Positions 1 to 5,872 are shown, counted from the first letter of the stretch. The stretch: DNA of 6,618 nucleotides from Treponema sp. (GCA_009785545.1 WQWD01000136.1:1-6618), one strand, 5' to 3'. Notes: generated by a model from the letters alone, not told the origin. Numbers and translations are program-made.

Positions 1-859
1 CGTTAAACGACAACCTATTTCCCAAACCTGATGGAATTGTCCAATACAAGCCAAACTCCCCTGAAAAAGCAAGGTTAAATGAACCGTCTGATTGCATTGC
101 CGCTAAACTGCCGCCAAGTTGAAAAAATACATTATTTACGGGAAGCCCAAGTCTTAAAATAAGATATTGGGTGTTAAGTGTTTCGTCTGCGTCATTTAAA
201 TCGAACTGTCCTACAACAGCCGCATTAAGGCGCATAAAATCCGCAATCGCAAGGTTCTCGTAACTAATCGAAGCTAAAAGGCGGCTTGACGCAAAGTATG
301 TGTCGGCAAAATTGTTGATGTCGAATGGGGCAGCGTACAATAATTGGTCTGCCTGAGTCATGGTGATGTTGGCAGTGTCTTTGAAAAGAAAACCTGTGTA
401 CCACGCACCAAAACCAAAACGGCCTGCTTGTGAAGTATGCGTAAATTGAATACCGTCAAAAAGTCCGTTGGCAATAAAACCGAGCGGATCGGCATAAGGG
501 ATTCGGCCTATATTTAACCCAAGATGACCTGAACTCCACGAAAATTCCGTACGAAGCAGTTCCGGGATAATATCAAAGTCGTCGGAGCGGCTTGCGGAAA
601 CTCCCGCAGAAATAAATAAAGAACTGTTATCATTAAAGTTTACTGAAAAACGGGGAACAATTCCGATTCTGTATTCAAATTGATTTTCACCGGCAGCAGC
701 TCCGTCAATATGACCAAAACTTCCGTATTGATTCAGTAAAAGACCAAAATCCTGCGCAGCAAGAGGCACAGCAAACGGGGCTGCAAAGAAAATCGCAATC
801 AGCGGCAGAGCAAACAATGTACGTATTTTTTTTATTTTACAATTCATTGAACAATTCAT
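1..859 (-). CDS. Putative outer-membrane beta-barrel protein (3' end outside window)
   Basis: This minus-strand frame is open from 859 to the window edge (at least 286 residues), so the C-terminus is missing. The first ATG (859) is preferred over an in-frame ATG 12 nt later because an AAGGAG box lies 7 nt upstream. The N-terminus has basic residues (KIKKIR), a hydrophobic core and a likely signal-peptidase I site after PLAA, so export is expected. The mature part is rich in alternating polar/hydrophobic stretches, aromatic residues and glycine, as in RFGFGAWYTGFLF and GEFGLYW, which suits transmembrane beta-strands of an outer-membrane barrel. No specific porin family is recognised. Its start codon overlaps the stop of the 179-aa gene as ATGA, so the two are probably translationally coupled in one operon. 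The barrel call is an inference from composition and pattern; secretion is better supported. Confidence 0.75.
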   Translation of the reverse strand, partial: MNCSMNCKIKKIRTLFALPLIAIFFAAPFAVPLAAQDFGLLLNQYGSFGHIDGAAAGENQFEYRIGIVPRFSVNFNDNSSLFISAGVSASRSDDFDIIPELLRTEFSWSSGHLGLNIGRIPYADPLGFIANGLFDGIQFTHTSQAGRFGFGAWYTGFLFKDTANITMTQADQLLYAAPFDINNFADTYFASSRLLASISYENLAIADFMRLNAAVVGQFDLNDADETLNTQYLILRLGLPVNNVFFQLGGSLAAMQSDGSFNLAFSGEFGLYWTIPSGLGNRLSFN

Positions 860-1395
860 TGTACAACTCCTTGATGGTTAGTCAAAATTCTGCCAGTTAT
901 AAAAAGTAAAAGTTCTCCTGATACATTCAAACCCGGCTCTGTTCTTCCCTGAATAATATTAAGGTATACAAGCTCACGATACGCATAACGTGGTCTTCCT
1001 GTAATTGAAAAGAGCAAACCGCCTCTTATCTCAAAAGCACTCATGATAAGTTTTGATACTACATCCAGCCTTGCCGTCTGCTCCGCCGTAACATTTCGCC
1101 CAAACCAATTTCTTTCTTGCGCATAACGGAAAGCTTCTTCGGGATCCGTGAACACTGCTCTGTCCGATGCTTCGAGGATAAAACGTGCCGCCTGAGCATA
1201 AGTAATTGCGCTTGTTTGCAGCAAACTATCAATTTCGTAAGCCGCTGTTTGTTGGGCAAGCTCTGTTTGCTGAGCAAGCAGGCAGGGGGCAAAGAACAGA
1301 GCTATCAACAGTGTCAAGATACCTGTTTTTCGCCTGTTTTTTGCCGTCTGTTTTTTTGTATTAACTTTTTTACTTTTTTTCATTAATAAATCCAT
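856..1395 (-). CDS. Exported 179-aa conserved protein, spirochaete type
   Basis: A 179-residue protein starting at ATG 1395, with a weak purine-rich AAGAAG box about 8 nt upstream. A second ATG four codons later is possible but has no better ribosome site. The N-terminus is strongly basic (residues 6-23, many Lys/Arg), followed by a hydrophobic segment and a probable signal-peptidase I site near LLA/QQ (about residue 41). A cysteine (C38) is present, but the preceding residues (FAP) do not make a good lipobox. The mature part is mostly helical. It ends in a motif-like block, PRYAYRELVYLNIIQGR, then SGELLLFITGR, that I associate with an uncharacterised spirochaete family; this is memory of the family, not a search. 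It lies 29 nt after the GLUG lipoprotein gene and overlaps the next gene by ATGA, which suggests a joint role in the periplasm or outer membrane. Function unknown. Confidence 0.85.
   Translation of the reverse strand: MDLLMKKSKKVNTKKQTAKNRRKTGILTLLIALFFAPCLLAQQTELAQQTAAYEIDSLLQTSAITYAQAARFILEASDRAVFTDPEEAFRYAQERNWFGRNVTAEQTARLDVVSKLIMSAFEIRGGLLFSITGRPRYAYRELVYLNIIQGRTEPGLNVSGELLLFITGRILTNHQGVVQ
867..872 (-). promoter_or_regulatory. Ribosome binding site for the barrel-protein gene
   Basis: AAGGAG on the minus strand, 7 nt before ATG 859. It lies inside the last codons of the upstream gene, decides between two in-frame ATGs (859 and 847), and supports coupled translation across the ATGA overlap. 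Confidence 0.8.
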
Positions 1396-1424
1396 ATTAT
1401 TCGCTTCTTGTTATTTGCTGTTGT

Positions 1425-3014
1425 TTATGGGTTCAAAGTTGGCCAATCTTGCGGCTTTCCTACATCATACAGAGATGGGAGTACATCTGCTGGTTCTCCA
1501 CCAGTCCACATCCACGGACCAGTTTCGCCAAAAACAAAACTCGGACCACTTGTGCCTCCTATTGCCCACGTCTCTCTAATTCGCAGCTCGTCCCATGATC
1601 GATCTTGACCATGAAGGTTACCATGACTACCTCCAGGAGTTACTGTTGTATTTTGGTTTACCCTCATGCCGCCAAATGCAAAATTGTTGCTCAGTCCAGA
1701 TGGTGAAGTATCATGACCAACCACACGCCCGGTATGTTGAGCACTGCTTACATTCTGATTCAAAGCAATATTGTACTGCACAAAACCAGTATTAGAACCA
1801 ACTAAACCACCAACATGATTACCGCTACCGCTGGTTACATCTCCTGTTGCGAAACTGTTTTTTACAGTACCAGTATTATAACCCACTAAACCACCAACAT
1901 GATTACCGCTACCGCTGGTTACATCTCCTGTTGCGAAGCTGTTTTCTACAATACCATCATTACGACCAACTAAACCACCAACCTCATGACCGCTGGCTCT
2001 GGTTACATTTCCTGTTACGAAACTGTTCCTTACAGTACCTGCACCTATATTATGACCTATTAAACCGCCAAGTCTAATCCCAGCTCCGCCTTTTACATCA
2101 AGTTCAACTCTACTGTTTTTAACAGTCCCATAATTAATACCTACTAAACCACCAATATCATGATCATTAGCACTAGGGCTAGCACTAGAAACGACCGTAC
2201 CTATGACTGATACATTTTTCACTGTACCTCGATTAACGCCCGCTACACTACCAACAGTACCTCCAGAAGCCTCTATATTGACACGATCCAGTGTCAGGTT
2301 ATGCACTGTTCCATCCGTACCAATTTCCCCGAATAAAGGAAAAGTAAGATTACGGATTGTATTCCCATAACCATCGAAATTACCTTCAAAGCGCGCAATG
2401 TGATTGCCAATGGGTGAGCGATTTTCAGAATCGAGAAGAGTAATGGTGCCCACCAATCTATAGTACTTATCGAGTGCCCAGTTTCCTGTACCAATTCTTT
2501 GCAGATCTTCTGGGGTTCTGATTCGGAATGGGTCATTTCGATCACCAGTACCTGTGCAATCACAGGGTACTTTTCGGCACACTTTGCAAGAAAGCTCCAT
2601 CGGTACTCTGAAATAATTGTTTCTCCCACCGATTATCTCTACATCAGGCAGAGTGCCCTTGGCATACAGGTCGTTGTCGCCAGTCGGAGCATCCTCACCG
2701 TGCCAACCGCCAAGCCATGCTTCCATGACTAAAATATAAGAACCTGCAGGAACAGAGGCTCTGACTGTAGTTGCGGGCATTTCCGACAGAATTGTTATCG
2801 GAGTACTGTCTCCGTCTCTGTAGAGCCTAATTCGATATTGCCTTTGAGGCTCACCATTATCACCAGCTCTCGAGAACGCAGAACGTCCGCCGGAATTGCC
2901 GTCAAAGTTAATTGTTAAAATGCCTTCGTTTGATTCAAAGGGATTAAAACAAGCCGTTAACAAAATAGATGTCAAAATTAATAGTTTAAAAGTAAGTTTG
3001 ATAAATTTTTCCAT
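1425..3014 (-). CDS. Surface lipoprotein with GLUG repeats
   Basis: A 529-residue protein. The ATG at 3014 is chosen over one 12 codons upstream because GGAG lies just before it and because the product then starts with a proper lipoprotein signal: MEKFIKLT, a hydrophobic core, and the lipobox LLTAC with Cys22. Residues about 31-140 look like a beta-rich domain. A cysteine cluster SCKVCRKVPCDC (Cys143, 146, 151, 153) separates it from the repeats. GLUG-type repeats (consensus VGGLVGxNxGxVxNSFAT) begin near residues 254, 287, 315, 345, 373 and 401. There is a divergent unit before them (about 225) and a decayed unit after (about 429). The C-terminus is Trp-rich and closes with VLPSLYDV. GLUG proteins are typically large surface or adhesin-like proteins, so an exposed, possibly adhesive, membrane-anchored role is inferred. 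It is the first gene of the apparent operon with the exported protein and the barrel protein. Confidence 0.93.
   Translation of the reverse strand: MEKFIKLTFKLLILTSILLTACFNPFESNEGILTINFDGNSGGRSAFSRAGDNGEPQRQYRIRLYRDGDSTPITILSEMPATTVRASVPAGSYILVMEAWLGGWHGEDAPTGDNDLYAKGTLPDVEIIGGRNNYFRVPMELSCKVCRKVPCDCTGTGDRNDPFRIRTPEDLQRIGTGNWALDKYYRLVGTITLLDSENRSPIGNHIARFEGNFDGYGNTIRNLTFPLFGEIGTDGTVHNLTLDRVNIEASGGTVGSVAGVNRGTVKNVSVIGTVVSSASPSANDHDIGGLVGINYGTVKNSRVELDVKGGAGIRLGGLIGHNIGAGTVRNSFVTGNVTRASGHEVGGLVGRNDGIVENSFATGDVTSGSGNHVGGLVGYNTGTVKNSFATGDVTSGSGNHVGGLVGSNTGFVQYNIALNQNVSSAQHTGRVVGHDTSPSGLSNNFAFGGMRVNQNTTVTPGGSHGNLHGQDRSWDELRIRETWAIGGTSGPSFVFGETGPWMWTGGEPADVLPSLYDVGKPQDWPTLNP
1801..1982 (-). repeat. 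84-bp tandem repeat encoding GLUG units
   Basis: Tandem units of exactly 84 bp (28 codons) lie in the GLUG lipoprotein gene. Residues 345-372 and 373-400 correspond to 1899-1982 and 1815-1898. A following partial unit starts at 1814. Bases 1801-1853 are identical to 1885-1937, and further near-identity flanks them. The period keeps the reading frame, so gain or loss of a unit would change protein length without a frameshift. Confidence 0.9.
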
Positions 3015-3018
3015 AATT

Positions 3019-3022
3019 CTCC
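3019..3022 (-). promoter_or_regulatory. Ribosome binding site that sets the lipoprotein start
   Basis: GGAG on the minus strand (within GGCGGAGAATTATG), 4 nt before ATG 3014. The spacing is slightly short but usable. It supports the start that exposes the lipoprotein signal rather than the upstream ATG at 3050, which would lie inside the 3038-3074 hairpin. Confidence 0.7.
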
Positions 3023-3037
3023 GCCTAATACATAGTT

Positions 3038-3074
3038 GAGGCTGTCCCAAAAACTGAAGCCTTGGGACAGCCTC
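3038..3074. repeat. 13-bp perfect hairpin upstream of the GLUG lipoprotein gene
   Basis: Perfect 13-bp arms GAGGCTGTCCCAA (3038-3050) and TTGGGACAGCCTC (3062-3074) surround an 11-nt loop. There is no T-run on either side, so it is a poor intrinsic terminator. It lies in the leader of the lipoprotein gene, 24 nt before the start codon and directly downstream of the predicted promoter, so it could form a 5'-terminal stem-loop in the mRNA. Its GGCTGTCC core is shared with the hairpin at 5531-5577, which suggests a repeated hairpin family in this genome. Confidence 0.85.
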
Positions 3075-3082
3075 TTATAACC

Positions 3083-3111
3083 AATATAACTATATATTGA
3101 AAAAAAAACAA
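3083..3111 (-). promoter_or_regulatory. Predicted promoter of the lipoprotein operon
   Basis: On the minus strand, TTGTTT (3111-3106) and TATATT (3088-3083) are separated by 17 nt in a very AT-rich stretch. The -10 matches consensus at 5 of 6 positions; the -35 at only 3 of 6. Transcription would start near 3076, right at the 3038-3074 hairpin. This is a consensus match by eye, so confidence is limited. Confidence 0.4.
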
Positions 3112-3261
3112 CATTATGGGGAAAAAATCGGAAAGTTTGTTACAAATCACTTCTAAAGCGTGGTGTTTTTGGGTGTTTTTGCGAATTTTGGGGGATTTTT
3201 TGTACGTTAGGGGCTTAGGGCAGGGGCGGGATATGTTGTTCTAATAATGGAAGTTAGGGCT

Positions 3262-3801
3262 CTAACCTTCTAAAGCTTTCCTTTGCTTCTCAACATACCC
3301 TTTCCGGGCAGTAGACATATTCGCAAGGCGTTGTTTGAGCAGGGCTTTTTCGATTGGGTCAATGCCAGGGGAGCGGAGTATATTTTTTAATCGGGTTTAG
3401 TGTCCGGCACACGCAATATGGAAACCATCTTTTGGAAAACCTTTTATTCGGAAATCCTTTTTTCGAGAGGCGGCTTTATCGACTGATTTATAAGCACTGC
3501 TTTCTTCCACGACTTCGAGAGCAAGGAAAGCATCATCAAAGCGTTGAATTGCTTCTGTAAGACTGTTTTTACTGTCTGTATCGGTTACAACACAAAATTG
3601 CAATTCTTGATTTATAAAGGTGTATTCAATGAGGATTATAACATGAGGATCAATTGTTGATTGAGCATCTCTGAAGGTAGATAATGCTAAAGATATGCCT
3701 GTCTCATAGGAAATACGACCTTCCTCAGCTTTTCCTCTGATGGCAAATCCTTTTCTGCCAAAGTCAATCGCAGTTGCAGCCTCAATTATATTATCGAGCA
3801 A
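3262..3801 (-). pseudogene. Uncharacterised 179-codon gene interrupted by an in-frame stop
   Basis: One continuous minus-strand frame runs from a probable TTG start (3801) to TAG (3262-3264), broken only by TAA at 3397-3399. The first part gives 134 residues ending in HIACAGH. The 44 codons after the stop remain convincingly coding in the same frame (RLKNILRSPGIDPIEKALLK, then KGYVEKQRKALEG). The natural product was therefore probably about 179 residues and a single substitution (for example AAA to TAA) truncated it. An upstream ATG at 3849 would extend the protein by 16 poor residues and overlap the preceding gene by 59 nt; the TTG start overlaps it by only 11 nt. The TTG has no clear ribosome site, so coupling to the upstream gene is likely. 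The family is not recognised. It may be one half of a two-gene module with the 76-aa gene. The alternative is that a shortened protein is still functional. Confidence 0.6.
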
Positions 3802-4021
3802 GCCAGTCGGATCCAAATTCTGCCTCCGCTTCGGATAAATTCCACCCACTTTTTATAAGCTGCTCCAAGCCAATTTTTTCTTTGTATATTTTTGCTAAAT
3901 ACGGAGGCAAAGGAGCTGTCCGTATAGTGCGGCTAAACCCTTCTACATCCCCCGCTTGATATAAAGCACAGGCTTTCATCGATATTGCAAGCTTTTCATC
4001 TAAAGTCATGGTCTGCGGCAT
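3791..4021 (-). CDS. Small uncharacterised 76-aa protein
   Basis: The start is well supported: ATG 4021 has an AAGGAG box 6 nt upstream. The product has 76 residues, is mostly helical and soluble, with no signal peptide or membrane segment. It contains LPPYLAKIYKEKIGLEQLI in the middle and ends in an acidic, aromatic block GWNLSEAEAEFGSDWLAR. I associate this terminal pattern with small uncharacterised proteins in Treponema and related gut bacteria, but cannot name a family. Its 3' end overlaps the start of the interrupted gene downstream by 11 nt. This small-first, overlapping layout resembles toxin-antitoxin or other two-component modules, but no toxin or antitoxin fold is recognised, so that is only a hypothesis. 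Confidence 0.78.
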   Translation of the reverse strand: MPQTMTLDEKLAISMKACALYQAGDVEGFSRTIRTAPLPPYLAKIYKEKIGLEQLIKSGWNLSEAEAEFGSDWLAR

Positions 4022-4027
4022 ATATGT

Positions 4028-4033
4028 CTCCTT
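4028..4033 (-). promoter_or_regulatory. Ribosome binding site of the 76-aa gene
   Basis: A perfect AAGGAG on the minus strand, 6 nt before ATG 4021. It fixes this start and argues that the small gene is real. Confidence 0.8.
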
Positions 4034-4038
4034 GATTT

Positions 4039-4068
4039 AGTATAACAGGTGAGTATTGCCTCCGGCAA
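4039..4068 (-). promoter_or_regulatory. Possible extended -10 promoter for the 76-aa gene
   Basis: On the minus strand TATACT (4044-4039) is preceded by TGT, an extended -10. TTGCCG (4068-4063) lies 18 nt upstream. A small inverted repeat, TTGCC/GGCAA (4056-4060 and 4064-4068), covers the -35 and could be an operator. Against it, transcription would start about at the ribosome site, leaving a very short leader. Treat as tentative. Confidence 0.3.
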
Positions 4069-4191
4069 GTGGGAATCGCTTTACATTTTATCCATTTTTT
4101 TACAACTTTCTCTTCCAAATCGGAAACTTCAGTTGCCAAACAACTCCAATATCGGAGACAAACACTAAAGGCGAAGGGGCAGAACACTAAA

Positions 4192-4248
4192 CTACGGGGT
4201 TATCCTTATCCTAACAGGGCTGGGACGATCAACCGTAGTGCCATTTCC
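4192..4248 (-). pseudogene. Remnant of an RCC1-protein 3' end
   Basis: The minus strand encodes GNGTTVDRPSPVRIRITP followed by TAG. This matches the C-termini of the two other RCC1 tails in the window (GDGTTIARHSPVRIRITP and GDGTWTNRHSPVRIRLTP), including the stop codon. Upstream homology is lost almost at once: an in-frame TAG lies a few codons before it, the usual LGDGT has become IGNGT, and no WTWG/WAWG motif remains. The rest of the gene-poor stretch 4022-4326 shows no convincing gene or RNA. This is a decayed duplicate and is not expected to be expressed as protein. Confidence 0.75.
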
Positions 4249-4326
4249 TATGACCTATACCGATTGTATTTTAAAATTGACGAATTAAAGCCCAGTTTGA
4301 TTCTATCTGGAAAATATTTTTTATTT

Positions 4327-5454
4327 CTATTCTTTTTCACTTTCAATAAGTATCTTTTGAACACCATCAATCACTGGTATTAAGGAAGAGTACGGTTCTG
4401 GAATATTTGTGTCTAGCCGATAAGTTGCGACTCCCATCGGTTTATCGTAATCTTGTACTGCAAGTTCTACCACTGTTCGGTTCATTTCTTGACAGAGAAG
4501 AATACCTATTGTTTTGTTTTCATTTGGTTTTCTTACATATTTATCCAGAGCTGATAAATAAAATGATAATTGCCCAAGATCGGCAGGGCGGAATTTGTCT
4601 TTCTTTAATTCCAGCGCAACAAGACAATCTAAGTTTCTGTTAAACAGCAGCATATCAACAAAGAATTCTTCCTCGTCTACAAGCAGGCGATATTGATTTC
4701 CAATAAAGCAAAATCCGTCTCCCATTGTCATTATAAACTTTTTTATTTCTGCAACTAATGCGTTTTCGACATCCCGTTCATCATAATCATCAGAATCTTT
4801 AATATTAATATAATCAAGGAGATATTCATCTTTGAATGATCGAGTTGCTATTGCAACCGTTTGACTATCAAGAATTGTTAGAGAAAAATTGTTGGGAATA
4901 TTGCCAAACGAAGAATAATCATTCGAACGCAGATGGCTTTTTAATGCGGAAACGCTCCAAAACTCATTTGCGCAACGAATGATGTAATACCAGCGTTCAT
5001 CAGCAGTTTCGCATTTTCTTAGAATTTCCCTATGATGAGTAAAGCCTACTCTGCAAAATGCCATGATTTTAAGTTCTTCCAAATCGGCAGTTGGTAACTG
5101 CTGATTTAGAGCTATTTCGTTTTTATCAGTTAAATCGGCAGTCAACTGCCGATTTGGTTCTAATTGGGAAGCCCATTCTTCAAAAAAAATACGCATATTT
5201 TTCATATTTGACGGTGAAAAACCATGCAGACCGGGGATTTCACCCTGTAGTTGCGCCGAAATTGCATCAATTGCACCTGTTCCCCACATACCTGAACGTG
5301 TATTGGCAGAAATATACCGACCTACATTGTAATAAAGACTCAAAATTTCTCGATTGGAAAATTTTGCCGATCTAAAACGGCTTTCCAAAATAGCGATTTT
5401 GATTTTTTGGACTGCTTCACGGTAAGTTGTCAAGTCTTGTTCGTTATTTTTCAT
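4327..5454 (-). CDS. DUF1016 / YhcG-type PD-(D/E)XK nuclease
   Basis: A full-length 375-residue protein starting at ATG 5454, with an AGGA box about 9 nt upstream. The N-terminal DUF1016_N domain is recognisable at residues about 12-98: LYYNVGRYIS, then WGTGAIDAISAQL, PGLHGFSPSNMKNMRIFFEE. The C-terminal half (about 126-370) has the YhcG-type pattern, with FTHHREIL and WSVSALKSHLRS. It also has a PD-(D/E)XK core: FFVDMLLF with Asp267, then ALELK with Glu282 and Lys284, and Gln295 in LGQLSFYL. This family is predicted to be a DNA-cleaving nuclease of the restriction-endonuclease fold, linked to mobile DNA and defence, but its exact role is not settled. The linker (residues 99-126) carries two short repeats, NRQLTADL and NQQLPTADL, each encoded by a palindrome. 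The gene stands alone, with a terminator upstream and RCC1 debris on both sides, which suggests an acquired gene. Confidence 0.93.
   Translation of the reverse strand: MKNNEQDLTTYREAVQKIKIAILESRFRSAKFSNREILSLYYNVGRYISANTRSGMWGTGAIDAISAQLQGEIPGLHGFSPSNMKNMRIFFEEWASQLEPNRQLTADLTDKNEIALNQQLPTADLEELKIMAFCRVGFTHHREILRKCETADERWYYIIRCANEFWSVSALKSHLRSNDYSSFGNIPNNFSLTILDSQTVAIATRSFKDEYLLDYINIKDSDDYDERDVENALVAEIKKFIMTMGDGFCFIGNQYRLLVDEEEFFVDMLLFNRNLDCLVALELKKDKFRPADLGQLSFYLSALDKYVRKPNENKTIGILLCQEMNRTVVELAVQDYDKPMGVATYRLDTNIPEPYSSLIPVIDGVQKILIESEKE
5081..5107. repeat. Coding palindrome 1 in the nuclease linker
   Basis: A 27-nt imperfect palindrome: 12-nt arms AAATCGGCAGTT and AACTGCTGATTT with one mismatch, and a GGT centre. 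It encodes NQQLPTADL (residues 117-125) in frame. It shares AAATCGGCAGT with the second copy at 5132. Confidence 0.85.
5132..5155. repeat. Coding palindrome 2 in the nuclease linker
   Basis: A 24-nt palindrome with perfect 11-nt arms AAATCGGCAGT and ACTGCCGATTT around CA. On the gene strand it encodes NRQLTADL (residues 101-108). Read on the other strand in the matching frame it gives NRQSTADL, so the peptide is nearly the same whichever way the element sits. Confidence 0.88.
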
Positions 5455-5483
5455 TGCTGTTTTCCTACGATTACGTTATTAAG

Positions 5484-5512
5484 AATATATCCGATAATTT
5501 AATGTTTTTCCA
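5484..5512 (-). promoter_or_regulatory. Possible promoter of the nuclease gene
   Basis: On the minus strand TGGAAA (5512-5507) and TATATT (5489-5484) are spaced 17 nt apart in AT-rich DNA about 30 nt before the start codon, just after the 5531-5577 terminator. The -10 matches 5 of 6 and the -35 4 of 6 consensus bases. No other evidence. Confidence 0.35.
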
Positions 5513-5530
5513 GACTTCAAATAAATTTTT

Positions 5531-5577
5531 AAAAGGGGCTGTCCGAAAAGTTGGTTACTTTTCGAACAGCCCCTTTT
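5531..5577 (-). terminator. Strong hairpin terminator with GGCTGTCC core
   Basis: Two 21-nt arms (5531-5551 and 5557-5577) with one mismatch, which is a G-U pair in RNA, enclose a 5-nt loop. The stem starts with a run of A and ends with a run of T (AAAAGGGGCTG.../...CAGCCCCTTTT). On the minus strand it is followed by TTTTAAAAATTT, which fits a Rho-independent terminator for the RCC1 block upstream and insulates the nuclease gene. It may also work on the plus strand. The core resembles the hairpin at 3038-3074. Confidence 0.75.
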
Positions 5578-5612
5578 CTTCTGAGTCTATAAATTAAAGG
5601 CAAACACCTAAG

Positions 5613-5861
5613 CTACGGAGTTAGCCTTATCCTAACAGGGCTGTGGCGATTAGTCCAAGTGCCGTCTCCTAGCCGACCATCAAGATTGCTCCCCCAAGTC
5701 CAAAGCTCGCCACTCGCCGTGATTGCTAAGTAGACAATCATGGCAGACGGCTTGCGAAAAGCCATGTCGACTCGGGGATGGCTGTGGTTTTCATTTACGC
5801 ATGCTCTGGCATGGCTGGCTTGCACTACACAGCCATATTTCGCCGACACGGCTTTTCGCAA
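5613..5861 (-). pseudogene. Detached RCC1 tail fused to an inverted-repeat element
   Basis: The last 39 codons or so (5613-5730) encode a good RCC1 repeat end: AITASGELWTWGSNL, then GRLGDGTWTNRHSPVRIRLTP and TAG. They closely match the C-terminus of the neighbouring RCC1 protein. Upstream of about 5747 the homology stops, and the frame runs through an imperfect inverted repeat (5741-5872), giving an unrelated Cys/His-rich stretch (CVVQASHARACVNENHSH). It begins near a TTG (5861) without a ribosome site; the frame stays open only to 5888, where a TAA precedes it. No signal peptide or other domain is present. The simplest reading is a 3' gene fragment cut off by insertion or recombination, not an expressed gene. 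A small fusion protein is possible but poorly supported. Confidence 0.65.
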
Positions 5862-5872
5862 GTCGCCTGCCG
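5741..5872. mobile_element. About 132-bp imperfect inverted-repeat element (MITE-like)
   Basis: Arms 5741-5771 and 5842-5872 match as reverse complements at 26 of 31 positions, including a perfect 13-nt CTTGCGAAAAGCC / GGCTTTTCGCAAG (5751-5763, 5850-5862). A second, inner perfect pair, ATGGCTGTG (5778-5786) and CACAGCCAT (5828-5836), nests inside. No transposase is encoded, and no clear target-site duplication is visible at the edges. One edge falls exactly where homology to the RCC1 protein ends, which supports an insertion. The mobile-element label is an inference from structure. Confidence 0.55.

Noticed and set aside
1801..1982. Possible CRISPR-like repeat array
   Set aside because: The 84-bp units are contiguous with no unique spacers and encode GLUG motifs in frame, so this is a protein tandem repeat.
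2294..2629. 111-codon minus-strand frame inside the GLUG lipoprotein gene
   Set aside because: It lies wholly within a confidently coding region in another frame and shows no family features.
3120..3261. G- and T-rich stretch with repeated GTGTTTTTG and GGGG runs, considered as a regulatory RNA or quadruplex site
   Set aside because: The repeats are short and irregular, with no stable fold or conserved motif that I can recognise.
4111..4123. 13-mer TCTTCCAAATCGG shared with 5075-5087 in the nuclease gene, possible nuclease-gene remnant
   Set aside because: A 13-base match between two places in a window of this size is not far from chance, and the flanks do not align convincingly.
3996..4187. 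63-codon minus-strand frame between the RCC1 remnant and the 76-aa gene
   Set aside because: It needs a GTG start with no ribosome site, has a Cys/Trp-rich unlikely composition, and runs across the start and ribosome site of the well-supported 76-aa gene.
5091..5375. 94-codon plus-strand frame opposite the nuclease gene
   Set aside because: It is antisense to a clear nuclease. Its NRQSTADL peptide arises only because the palindrome reads the same on both strands.
4327..5454. Nuclease plus neighbours as a complete defence system
   Set aside because: No methylase, specificity subunit, helicase or other recognised defence partner is in the window; the neighbours are surface-protein fragments and the unassigned small-gene pair.
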